Source: JAHECQ01 sp047638695 (lineage in GTDB: Bacteria > Actinomycetota > Acidimicrobiia > Acidimicrobiales > SZUA-35). Taken from it: 51,277 nucleotides of DNA. Position 1 is the stretch's first letter; every line of letters begins with the position of its first letter. Below are positions 43,690-51,277 of the stretch, one piece after another. Position numbers and translations under genes: made by a program. The stretch is taken from assembly GCA_047638695.1 (NCBI GenBank), contig JBLINY010000024.1, positions 1-51,277 of the forward strand. The letters run 5' to 3'. The notes beneath the pieces were generated by a model. That model saw only the letters and a list, made by a program, of their open reading frames with translations, was not told the origin of the DNA and ran no database searches.

Positions 43690-44313
43690 TCAGCCGCCCG
43701 GGGCACCGATATCAAAGCCACATACCAGCCACTCATCACCGGTCTTCGTCATGGTCAGCTCGATCGTGCGCTCGTCCCCACCGGCCAGAGTGATGGTGCC
43801 CGAAGCCGCGCCCGACGAGCCATTGCTGGTTGACGTGCTCGTGAGTGAGTATTCCTCGACCGCAGTGTCAGCGAAGAAGGACGCCAGTTCACTTGGTCCG
43901 CCACCTTCGAAGCAGTTGGCTTCGCTCAGCGCCCAGGCCGCCTCGTAATCCTCGGCCTGCACTTCGGACAGGAAGTCGTTGGCCCAGTCGATCGGCCCGG
44001 AAACTGCCTGCCAGAAAAGGAACGAGCAACCGCCCACCAGAGCACGAGGCCCACAGTAAGCCCCACAAGGATCTTCCAAACGGAACGCTTCCTGCGAGGA
44101 GGATCGGCGACCTCAACCGGATTGTGGGGTGGATCCCGAACCGTAGCCAGCGCCGGATGGAGCGCCAGGACCGGGTGGACGAGACGAGCTGGGGGCCGGA
44201 GCCGCCTGGGGACCACCTTGCCAGGCGCTGCCATCCAAATACCGCTGCGTTCCTGGTGGGTCGCCCTCGGCATACAACCATCCTGCGGGCGGCAGTGGGC
44301 TCTGGTCACTCAT
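43690..44313 (-). pseudogene. DUF2510 membrane protein split by two compensating frameshifts
   Basis: Frame one gives a DUF2510 start (LPPAGWLYAEGDPPGTQRYL) and a Pro/Gly/Ser linker ending at a TGA near 44115. In a second frame, the sequence goes straight on to VADPPRRKRSVWKILVGLTV, a transmembrane helix with basic flank. It then returns to the first frame for an extracytoplasmic domain (GPIDWANDFLSEVQAEDYEA to GDEWLVCGFDIGAPGG). The first shift is explained by one extra C in a CCCC run near 44135; the second needs one missing base near 44000. Either this gene has two indels or the sequence does. The start at 44313 has a GGAGGG site. Confidence 0.65.
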
Positions 44314-44463
44314 GGGTCCCTCCAAATGCTGAGCGATGCAGCGCGGCGACCGCCGCTTGCTGCCCGACATTACCCCACGTTGGATCAGACCAGTTCAGCC
44401 ACCGGGTCAAACGCATCCTTTACCCGACACAAGTTCGTGAGTGCGTTTCGGTGCTGGTGAACG

Positions 44464-45861
44464 CTACCAATCCGCTCCATCGTCTCGGGGAGCGAAGTCA
44501 TCCCATGCTGGGGGCCTGGCGGCATCAGATCCGGAGGATTGTGACGAGTCTGCCGGCAGGTCTTGAGCGGCTGGGGTCGACTCATGGGTGGCCGCCACCG
44601 TGTTGGCTTCGGATCTGTTCGGGGGTGTTTCGGTCGGATCGACGCTTTCGGCGACGTCTCGGGTGCTGACTATGGCGGCCAGCGCCGTGGTGATCGGTAC
44701 GGCTGCGACGAGGCCGATCGAGCCGCAGAGCGTTCGCACGATCTCGACGGCGACGAGTTCGGAGTTGGCGGCCATAGCGAGGGATTGGTCGGACGCTGCG
44801 ATGAGAAGCAGGATGGGCATGCTTGCGCCGGCGTAGGCAAGGAGGAGTGTGTTGACGGTCGACGCAATGTGTTCACGGCCGACTCGCACACCCGACACCA
44901 CCAGCTCTGCAGTTGTCAGTTCGGGGTTGCGGTAGCGGAGCTCGGAGACGGTGGCGACTTGGGTGACAGTGACATCATCGAGGGCGCCAAGAGCGCCAAG
45001 AACCGCCCCGCCCAGTAAGAGCGAGGCCAAGTTTATGTCTTCGGCGATGAACGGCAAGACCACCCCGGCTTCGGTCGCAAGGCCACTGAAGTTTGCGAGC
45101 TCAAAGAACAACCAAGACAGGCCCAGCGTGAGGCCAAGCGCGCCCAGTGTTCCTGCGAGGGCAACGGTGGTTGTCGGGCTGAAGCCGTGTGTCAGGTACA
45201 GACTGATGAACGCGATTGCTGAAGCGGCCACTACCGACACCACCAGCGGGTCGTTGCCATCAAGAACCGACGGTGCGACGAACAGCACCAGAACGACAAT
45301 TGTCGATGCCATAGCCAGCAACGCCAGCGCACCGCGGAACCGACCAAGAGCGATCACGACGGCTATGAACAGGCCAGTGAGCCAACCAAGTGATGTGCGG
45401 CGGTCCCGGTCAGCGTAAAAGTAGTTGTTGGTGGAGTCTTCGAACCCGAGAATCACCTGGTCACCGACAGACAGATCGGCGGCGGTTCGATCAAACGTTG
45501 AGTTGAACTCTGGCAAGACGATGATGGCACCCGCCTCCGGGCCCTCATGTAGGAGAAACGTGACCTCCCGGCAGTCCTGAGGGTTGTCGGCGGTCGAATA
45601 GCTGCATGGCCCGTCTCGGACTTCGTGGACGGTGGCGCTGAGCCGTTGGGTGGCGAGCCCAATCTCGTCCGCCTGCACAATCGCGTTGTCTCGACCGTCT
45701 CCGGTGGGCCACAGCATCACCATCGCAAGCACCGTTGCGACACCAAGAAACGCGACCAAGGCGAGCGTCACTTGGAGAGTCCGGTGGCCACTCCACGCTA
45801 CCCAACCGCGGTCGGGGCCGTGCCCGGATCCATGTCCGTGTGAATGCCCGTGGGGATGCAT
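44464..45861 (-). CDS. YibE/F-family multi-span membrane protein
   Basis: The 465-residue protein begins with a His/Gly-rich tail (MHPHGHSHGHGSGHGP), one transmembrane helix, a small extracytoplasmic domain (residues 60-150) and then seven or more helices containing the YibE/F signatures YLTHGFSPTTTVALAGTL, LLLGGAVLGALGALDDVTV and STVNTLLLAYAGASMP. The C-terminus is an acidic, low-complexity tail. The function of YibE/F proteins is unknown; a transporter role is often supposed. The His-rich tail could bind metal. It is upstream of the DUF2510 gene on the same strand. Confidence 0.88.
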   Translation of the reverse strand: MHPHGHSHGHGSGHGPDRGWVAWSGHRTLQVTLALVAFLGVATVLAMVMLWPTGDGRDNAIVQADEIGLATQRLSATVHEVRDGPCSYSTADNPQDCREVTFLLHEGPEAGAIIVLPEFNSTFDRTAADLSVGDQVILGFEDSTNNYFYADRDRRTSLGWLTGLFIAVVIALGRFRGALALLAMASTIVVLVLFVAPSVLDGNDPLVVSVVAASAIAFISLYLTHGFSPTTTVALAGTLGALGLTLGLSWLFFELANFSGLATEAGVVLPFIAEDINLASLLLGGAVLGALGALDDVTVTQVATVSELRYRNPELTTAELVVSGVRVGREHIASTVNTLLLAYAGASMPILLLIAASDQSLAMAANSELVAVEIVRTLCGSIGLVAAVPITTALAAIVSTRDVAESVDPTETPPNRSEANTVAATHESTPAAQDLPADSSQSSGSDAARPPAWDDFAPRDDGADW

Positions 45862-46041
45862 TATCGCAGGATTTGCGTGTCAACCATCGACATCGCTCAA
45901 GGCTAGCGCCGTTCCAGCTATCAGCGAATGGTTCCCATTCCTGAGCTCGTCTGGAGGTCCTGACTTGGTAGCTGTGAGCTAGCTTGCACCCGAGCCGGCG
46001 TATGGAGGCTCAGATGAGTTACGACGAGAGGCAACTTGGTC

Positions 46042-47967
46042 ATGCAGTATCACCTCGAAGGCTTCCGTGCCGGTGACCCGTCAGTGGCGCCTGTTGCATC
46101 CGATCTCGAGGGAAACGTGGCTTCACCGCCGGACGAGGTTGACGTCCTCATCGTCGGGTGCGGACCCGCAGGGCTGACGCTTGCAACACAGCTTTCAGCC
46201 TTTCCAGATCTCACCACACGAATCGTCGATCAGAAGCTGGGTCCACTGACGATCGGGCAAGCCGACGGTGTGGCCTGCCGGTCGATGGAAATGTTCGAGG
46301 CGTTCGGGTTCTGCGAGCGAGTTCTGAAAGAGGCCTACTGGGTGAACGAAACGGTCTTCTGGAGGCCCAACCCCGCCAAGCCCTTGGAGATCGCTCGGGC
46401 CGACCGAGTTCAAGACGTCGAGGACGGCCTGTCGGAGATGCCACACACGATTCTCAGTCAGGCCCGAGTCCACGACTTCTACTTAGACACCATGAAGCGT
46501 TCCGCCCGCCGCCTGTCGCCCGACTACGGGCGTCGCTTCGTCGACCTCACGGTGGCAGACGTGTTGGTCGGTGATAGCTATCCCGTGACCGCCACGCTCG
46601 AGCGGGTTGATCCAGGCCATGAGGGCGAGATCGAAACCGTCCGAGCTCGGTATGTGGTGGGTTGTGACGGCGCTCGCAGTTCAGTGCGCCGGTCCCTGGG
46701 CGTGGCACTTCGCGGTGACGCTGCCAACAAGATCTGGGGTGTGGCCGACTTTCTGGCCGTGACTGACTTTCCTGACATCCGGTTCAAGGCAGCAATTCAG
46801 TCAGCGAGCAACGGCAGCATGCTCATCATCCCTCGTGAGGGTGGCTACATGTTTCGCATGTACACCGAACTCGGCGAGCTCGAGCCAGGCGAGCGGGTCA
46901 GCGATCGCAACATTTCCTCGAGTGACATCATTGCCGCCGCGCAGCGGGTTCTGCTTCCGTACACCCTGGATGTCAAGGAGGTGGCGTGGTGGTCGGCCTA
47001 CGAAATTGGACAGCGCATATCTGACACATTCGACGATAGAAAAATCGGGACAACAGAGTCACAAACACCGCGCGTCTTTATCACCGGCGATGCATGCCAC
47101 ACCCACAGCCCGAAGGCGGGTCAGGGCATGAACGTCTCGATGGCCGACAGCTTCAACCTTGGCTGGAAGCTGGCGTCGGTGATCCGGGGCACCTCGACTC
47201 CGGCCCTGCTCGACACGTACTCGTTCGAACGGCAAGCGGTCGCTCAAGAGTTGATCGACTTCGATAGAGACATGGAGAAGCTCTTCGCCGCGAGAGCCGG
47301 TGCCGCTACGGGCTCCGCTGAGGACGAGGGAGTCCAGGTCGAATTTCAGAACTACTACACCACGCACGCCCGGTTTACTGCTGGTGTCGAGACCCGGTAC
47401 GGCTCGTCGCTCATCACGGGACATGCGAGCCGCCAGAGCCTCGCAACAGGGTTCACCGTTGGAACACGGCTCCACTCCGAAGCCGTCGTGCGACTGGCCG
47501 ACGCCAAACCCGTTCACCTCGGCCACATCATCAAAGCCGACGGGAGATGGCGCATCATCGCGTTCGCAGCATCCGACGCCCCGACCGCACCATCCTCGAC
47601 CCTGACGTTGCTTTGCAACTGGCTCGAGCACGCACTGGACTCACCCGTGGTCCGCTATACGCCGCCCGGGGCTGACCCCGACTCGATAATCGACGTGCGT
47701 GCCGTGTTCCAGCAGAGCCACCGCGATCTCGCCAGCGAAACGCTGCCGACTTTGCTGCTCCCCCGAAAGGGACGCTATGGGCTCATCGACTACGAGAAAG
47801 CGTTCTGCTCTGACCTCCATCGCGGCGCCGACATCTTCGACAGCCGCGGCATCGATCGAGCAAATGGCTGCATGATCGTGGTTCGCCCAGATCAGCACAT
47901 CGCCGAGGTGCTCCGGCTCGACGGTCACGAGGAACTGAAGGCGTTCTTCTCCGGGTTCATGACATAG
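46042..47967 (+). CDS. FAD-dependent aromatic hydroxylase (phenol/3-hydroxybenzoate type)
   Basis: The 641-residue protein has the FAD fold VDVLIVGCGPAGLTLATQL, the DG motif VVGCDGARSSVRRSLG and the second FAD motif RVFITGDACHTHSPKAGQG, followed by a long C-terminal thioredoxin-like domain (residues 470-640). This size and domain order match phenol 2-monooxygenase and 3-hydroxybenzoate 4-hydroxylase (MobA-like) rather than the shorter 4-hydroxybenzoate enzymes. It should hydroxylate an aromatic ring with NADPH and oxygen. ATG 46042 is preferred over TTG 46036. The TetR regulator downstream is a plausible controller. Confidence 0.9.
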   Translation: MQYHLEGFRAGDPSVAPVASDLEGNVASPPDEVDVLIVGCGPAGLTLATQLSAFPDLTTRIVDQKLGPLTIGQADGVACRSMEMFEAFGFCERVLKEAYWVNETVFWRPNPAKPLEIARADRVQDVEDGLSEMPHTILSQARVHDFYLDTMKRSARRLSPDYGRRFVDLTVADVLVGDSYPVTATLERVDPGHEGEIETVRARYVVGCDGARSSVRRSLGVALRGDAANKIWGVADFLAVTDFPDIRFKAAIQSASNGSMLIIPREGGYMFRMYTELGELEPGERVSDRNISSSDIIAAAQRVLLPYTLDVKEVAWWSAYEIGQRISDTFDDRKIGTTESQTPRVFITGDACHTHSPKAGQGMNVSMADSFNLGWKLASVIRGTSTPALLDTYSFERQAVAQELIDFDRDMEKLFAARAGAATGSAEDEGVQVEFQNYYTTHARFTAGVETRYGSSLITGHASRQSLATGFTVGTRLHSEAVVRLADAKPVHLGHIIKADGRWRIIAFAASDAPTAPSSTLTLLCNWLEHALDSPVVRYTPPGADPDSIIDVRAVFQQSHRDLASETLPTLLLPRKGRYGLIDYEKAFCSDLHRGADIFDSRGIDRANGCMIVVRPDQHIAEVLRLDGHEELKAFFSGFMT

Positions 47968-48196
47968 CGAACGTGCGAGATGCTCGCTCTCGCAGGCTCC
48001 CAAACGGCGGCATGTTGCCATCATTCGGTACGAGGAACTGATCTGGAAGCTCATGGCTCGGAAGACCGTCCGACACATACCGGAACGATCCATCATCGTT
48101 GGCCGTAATGCCCACGGAGTCGGCCCACGCTGCTGCGTCAACTCCAGTCCCATACCGACCTCTTGGCCGGTCAGCGTCCTTTGAACGACCGAAGAG
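47957..48196 (-). pseudogene. Fragment resembling a YHYH-domain secreted protein
   Basis: The 303-bp gap between the aromatic hydroxylase and the TetR gene holds a minus-strand frame with no start codon. Its middle reads DAAAWADSVGITANDDGSF and then YVSDGLPSHELPDQF, similar to the opening of YHYH-domain extracellular proteins. It stops inside the hydroxylase 3' end after 80 codons, without the YHYH motif. It looks like an isolated gene piece. The family match is weak. Confidence 0.3.
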
Positions 48197-48270
48197 TTAC
48201 CCGCGTCTTCGATCTCAGGACTGATTGACGGGCTCAACTCGAGGTTTGCCTGCTGAGTACACTCGACGAC

Positions 48271-48870
48271 ATGCCAAAGACCGGACCGAAACGGGACCTT
48301 GAGGCAGAAGAGCGGATCCTGTCGGCAACACGAGGTCTGATCTGCACCAAGGGTCCAGGTCAGGTCACCATCAACGAGATCGCAGCTGAGGCACTAGTAG
48401 GAAAGCAAACGATCTATCGCTGGTGGCCTTCCAAGAGCGCCCTGGTTATCGATGCGCTCGAACGACTGTTCGAAGACGAGAATCCATTCCCCGAGACCGG
48501 GACAGCGAAGGAAGATGTCCGGATTCAGATGCGGCGAGTCGCAAAGATGTTCTCCTCCCCCACAGGTTCCATCATCCGCGAGCTGGTCGCTGAAAGCCAG
48601 GGCGATCCGGCAGTCGCCGAACAGTTTCGCGTCAGGTTCTTCGCCGAGCGTCGACTACGGGCCGCCGCTGCGTTGCAGGCCGGCGTTGATCGAGGTCAGG
48701 TGCGCGACGGTCTCGACATCGAGGCGGCGATCGACATGTTGTATGCACCGTTGTGGTTGCGCATGTTGATTGGTCATCAACCGCTCAGTCAACGAAGCGT
48801 CGACACGATCCTTGATCAGGCTTGGCCGGCGCTAGGGTCGCCGCCCCTTGCGCCATCGGCTTCTTCGTAG
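48271..48870 (+). CDS. TetR-family transcriptional regulator
   Basis: The 199-residue protein starts with a TetR DNA-binding domain: EERILSATRGLICTKGPGQVT, then INEIAAEALVGKQTIYRWW with the recognition helix, and PSKSALVIDAL. The remaining 130 residues form a helical ligand domain with QMRRVAKMFSSPTGS and LVAESQGDPAVAEQF. TetR proteins usually repress a neighbouring gene; the aromatic hydroxylase upstream is the best candidate. The 3' end overlaps the decayed reductase-B-like gene by about 55 bp on the other strand. Confidence 0.9.
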   Translation: MPKTGPKRDLEAEERILSATRGLICTKGPGQVTINEIAAEALVGKQTIYRWWPSKSALVIDALERLFEDENPFPETGTAKEDVRIQMRRVAKMFSSPTGSIIRELVAESQGDPAVAEQFRVRFFAERRLRAAAALQAGVDRGQVRDGLDIEAAIDMLYAPLWLRMLIGHQPLSQRSVDTILDQAWPALGSPPLAPSASS

Positions 48871-49401
48871 TGGGCGCGAATGTCTTGTCCGGCGCCGTGA
48901 AGGTCGGGCACTGCCCAGCCGACGTCGTCTAGCGATGCTCCGTCAGCGATGCGGATGAACTTCTCGATCAGCTTCGGAACGCCGGCCGCATCGGCTTGCC
49001 GACCGAGCAGTGTGCGTCCGGTTGCGGTCAGATTCCGGTCGTAGGCGTTCCGGAGCCCGAGCGCCTCGTCAACGGCTGCCGGTAGGTCAGAGTTGTCGCG
49101 TGGCGGCATCGGACAGGAAGCGGCCTCCTCGGTCTGATCATCAATCACGTCAGGGCGATCTTCGAGAACTGGGACGTCGTTGCGTTGGGTCAAGGCAAGT
49201 GCCCGTTCCAGCACGTCTCGCTGGAAGGCGACATCACCTGGTTTGCCACACATTGACCTCGCCAGCGGGTCGGAACCCCGCCGTGGTCACGATTGCGACC
49301 TTCGCTTCAGCGAGCGGCTTCGCCGCGGTGCTCGGCGTGACGGCCTGCTCTGGGAACGGCAGTTCCCCTGCCTTGGCCCGAATCCCGTTGTCAGTTCCCA
49401 T
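48816..49401 (-). pseudogene. Decayed selenoprotein-B-type reductase family gene
   Basis: The first frame gives MGTDNGIRAKAGELPFPEQ and KPLAEAKVAIVTTAGFRPAG, the usual start of the glycine/sarcosine/D-proline reductase selenoprotein B-like family found in actinobacteria. It stops at 49240. A second frame then gives GKPGDVAFQRDVLERALAL, DLPAAVDEALGLRNAYDRN and LIEKFIRIADGASLDDVGW, the usual C-terminal third. The central part, which in relatives carries the Cys/Sec active site, is missing, and the two parts are in different frames. The gene is therefore a pseudogene from a deletion with a frameshift near 49255. Confidence 0.7.
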
Positions 49402-49563
49402 TCATGCAAACTCCTCGATCGACGGTCTGGTCCGAGGCTACCAGAAATACGAGACCGAAGGTCTTGACAAAAGAACTCTCGACGACCATGACAACCGTCG
49501 TGCTCAACTCTCGGTGGCCCCAAGGGCTACTGGTGGTGCCAGAGCGGCGGGTGCCCGTGCGAT

Positions 49564-50157
49564 TCAGTCACCGTCTCGGCTCCCCAACGACTTGCCACTC
49601 TCGAGTGCGCCAAGCGCGTCGGCCAGTCGCTTCGCCCTCGTCTCTTCGCGTTTGGCCGAATACAACGGGTAGAGCACCGCACGCTTGGCCGAATTCGAAA
49701 GCGCCTCGTACGCCTCTCGTGCTCGCTCGGACTCTCGCAGGGCCGACTCCAAGTCGGCCGGAACGGCAAGCGCATCGACTGGCTCGAGCAGCGACCAGGC
49801 ACCGTTCGCTTTCGCGACATTGACCGCTCGTAGTCCTGCGTCGGCCATCAGCTCCGACTCGATGAGCTCCGTCACGTGTTGCTTGTTGATCTTCGACCAC
49901 ACGCTTCGAGGTTTCCGCGGCGTGAAGATCTGTTTGTAGCACTCACCGTCTATCGGCTTGACCTTGCTGTCGATCCAACCGAAACACAACGCTTCTCGTA
50001 CCGCGTCTTCCCAGCTGAGTCGGCGCTTGCCCGTCGAAGCGCGGTAATAGATCAACCACACGCCGTCGCGCTTCGCATGGTTCTTCTCCAGCCAGGAGCG
50101 CCATCCAGCCCGGGTCTAGGGATGTGTCTCACGTAGCTGAGAGTCGAAGGAAGACAT
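49564..50157 (-). pseudogene. YdeI/OmpD-associated family gene with an in-frame amber codon
   Basis: The body (residues 33-198) is a complete YdeI-family protein: GVWLIYYRAST, WEDAVREALCFGWIDSKVK, FTPRKPRSVWSKINK and a C-terminal YEALSNSAKRA domain. The conserved N-terminus TRAGWRSWLEKNHAKRDG lies upstream in the same frame, and an ATG with a GAGG site is at 50157, giving MSSFDSQLRETHP, then TAG (50118-50116), then the conserved part. Only codon 14 is disrupted. Translation could restart at GTG 50061 to give 165 residues. It lies 2 bp after the inositol-monophosphatase-type gene, so the pair was an operon. Confidence 0.7.
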
Positions 50158-50159
50158 CC

Positions 50160-51044
50160 TCAGCTCTGCTCCCTACCGATTGGGCGGAGCGCTCGAATCC
50201 GCTGTGCCAGCGTCTCGTCGGTGGCGAACAGCACCCCTCGATGGTTCATGAAGCTCGAATCTGCTCGGTTCAGATCGAGTGGGCCACCATACATATCAGT
50301 AGCGACGGCGCCGACTTCATGAAACAGACACGCAGTGGCGGCGAAGTCCCACAAGCTGCCGCCGCCGGTTGGCCCGGGGTATTTGAAGTAGCAGGCTGGC
50401 GGGCCCGCTAGCACTCCGCACGCGTTCATCACCGCGCCACCGGTCGCGTGGAGCTGCAGTCCGGTCAGGCCCATGTCTCGCGCTAACTGGCCCAGTGCGT
50501 CGATGACAACGTCGTGATCATCGCTCGCGAGGAAGCTGCGGTCGGCGAACACCGAGAGCACGTCTCCCCGGGGCCGCGGTTCAGTTGGCCAGGGACCGCG
50601 GTCACGAAATACCCCGACACCCCTGATCGCATGCAACACCGTCGTCTCGACTGGGTCATAGATCACGCCGACCCAAGCGGTGCCATCCCGGCCGACCAGA
50701 GCGATAGAGACGGCGTAGCCGGGCGAGCCCTCGATGAAGGGCAGGGTGCCGTCGAGGGGATCGATACTCCAGAAGTAGTCAGCGGCCAGACGGCCGCTGT
50801 CATCGTCTCGTTCCTCGGCGAGCAAGCCGAGTTCAAATCGTTCGATGGTGGGGGCGAGGATGTCGAGGATGACGTTCTCGCTGCGCCGATCGATCTCGGT
50901 CACCACCTGGGACGCGAGGCTCCCACCCCGGGCCTTGTGCTGAATCTCGTGCGGCCGCGACTGCGCGATCATCTGCCCCGCCTCGCTGGCGGCCAGGATG
51001 GCGAGGTTGGCGAGCTGGCGCAGATCGGATGTGGAGAGCTTCAC
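50160..51044 (-). CDS. Inositol-monophosphatase-family phosphatase
   Basis: The 294-residue protein has the lithium-sensitive phosphatase metal sites: Glu in LLAEERDDD, the WSIDPLDGTLPFIEG motif (Asp, Asp and the Thr that activates water), and a late SLWDFAATACLF aspartate. The last helix and the Gly-rich HATGGAVMNACGVLAG are also typical. It could act on inositol phosphates, 3'-phosphoadenosine phosphates (CysQ type) or a sugar phosphate; the context does not decide. It starts with GTG after a GGAGACG site. The next gene on the strand starts 2 bp after its stop. Confidence 0.88.
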   Translation of the reverse strand: MKLSTSDLRQLANLAILAASEAGQMIAQSRPHEIQHKARGGSLASQVVTEIDRRSENVILDILAPTIERFELGLLAEERDDDSGRLAADYFWSIDPLDGTLPFIEGSPGYAVSIALVGRDGTAWVGVIYDPVETTVLHAIRGVGVFRDRGPWPTEPRPRGDVLSVFADRSFLASDDHDVVIDALGQLARDMGLTGLQLHATGGAVMNACGVLAGPPACYFKYPGPTGGGSLWDFAATACLFHEVGAVATDMYGGPLDLNRADSSFMNHRGVLFATDETLAQRIRALRPIGREQS

Positions 51045-51099
51045 ACCGTCTCCGTAACAGCCGGCTCTATCGCAGCCGTATCCATCTCAGCGGTCCCCA

Positions 51100-51277
51100 T
51101 TACAGCGCCTCCAGGACCTCACGGGCGAGCCGCTCGCTGTACCGGTGGAGCTTCCAGTGATCGGGACTCCATCCCTGTAAGAACCGGTAAAAGTCGGTCC
51201 AAGCTACCGGGTACAGGGCCCGCCAATCGTTCTCCAGAGCAGCAAAGTCCAACGCCTTACCGGAGCGCTCCAGCGCA
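51100..51277 (-). CDS. C-terminal part of an unidentified protein, cut by the window edge
   Basis: A minus-strand frame enters from the right edge and ends at TAA 51100. It encodes 58 residues with a dense aromatic pattern (ENDWRALYPVAWTDFYRFL and GWSPDHWKLHRYSERL). The regular composition and the position upstream of the phosphatase gene on the same strand argue for a real gene. I do not recognise the family. Confidence 0.6.
   Translation of the reverse strand, partial: ALERSGKALDFAALENDWRALYPVAWTDFYRFLQGWSPDHWKLHRYSERLAREVLEAL

Noticed and set aside
47641..48237. 198-codon minus-strand frame after the aromatic hydroxylase
   Set aside because: Most is antisense to the hydroxylase; a neighbouring frame in the gap fits a real protein fragment better.
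1..51277. Search for CRISPR arrays, tRNA, rRNA, transposases and prophage genes
   Set aside because: No regularly spaced repeats, cloverleaf or rRNA-like sequence, DDE transposase or phage structural genes were recognised.

Overview
The window reads as a piece of a GC-rich actinobacterial chromosome, most likely an environmental (possibly marine) Acidimicrobiia-type lineage. The reasons are codons that mostly end in G or C, frequent GTG starts, several LLM-class flavin/F420-type oxidoreductases, family III CoA-transferases, a DtxR-type metal regulator, DUF2510 and a ChoD-like GMC oxidase. The lineage is inferred from gene content only. I saw no rRNA, tRNA, CRISPR array, phage gene or intact insertion sequence.

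Region by region. 1-4600: a GNAT fragment, a ferritin-like/cupin fusion, an EthD-like protein with a CoA-transferase (probable operon), an NTF2-like protein and small hypotheticals. 4600-13100: a membrane protein, a stand-alone CoxL-like molybdenum hydroxylase, a racemase-like protein without catalytic cysteines preceded by five imperfect 12-nt repeats, a TauD-type dioxygenase, LtrA, an iron-type alcohol dehydrogenase with altered metal ligands, and a second CoA-transferase. 13100-19210: an SCP2-type thiolase, a broken PAS histidine kinase, a nuclease/phosphatase-fold enzyme, a cupin and a D-aminoacylase-type amidohydrolase.

19280-30670 is the most coherent and unusual block. A ferric-iron ABC importer (binding lipoprotein, fused permease, ATPase), a second lipoprotein resembling algal FEA1 iron-assimilation proteins, and a divergent DtxR-family repressor are interleaved with surface-glycan enzymes: an FAD oxidoreductase of UGM/protoporphyrinogen-oxidase type, a flippase-GT2 fusion, a GT-C membrane glycosyltransferase whose start overlaps the stop of the iron-binding protein, and a sugar-nucleotide epimerase. 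Similar imperfect palindromes lie just upstream of both iron lipoproteins. My working hypothesis is one iron-responsive system in which iron capture and glycosylation, perhaps of the lipoproteins themselves, are linked.

30860-48870 is mainly lipid/xenobiotic catabolism: three LLM oxidoreductases, a second D-aminoacylase-type amidohydrolase, a third CoA-transferase, a ChoD-like GMC oxidase, an enoyl-CoA hydratase, a cytochrome P450, an aromatic-ring FAD monooxygenase and a TetR regulator. Two adjacent methyltransferases with lower GC interrupt it, together with a YibE/F membrane protein. 48800-51277 holds a decayed reductase-B-like gene, a YdeI-family gene with an in-frame amber codon, and an inositol-monophosphatase-family enzyme.

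Broken genes are unusually frequent: a kinase, a methyltransferase, a DUF2510 protein, a reductase-B-like protein, YdeI, and GNAT and YHYH-like fragments. Some lesions are single-base and could be sequencing errors. Others are internal deletions and look like real decay.
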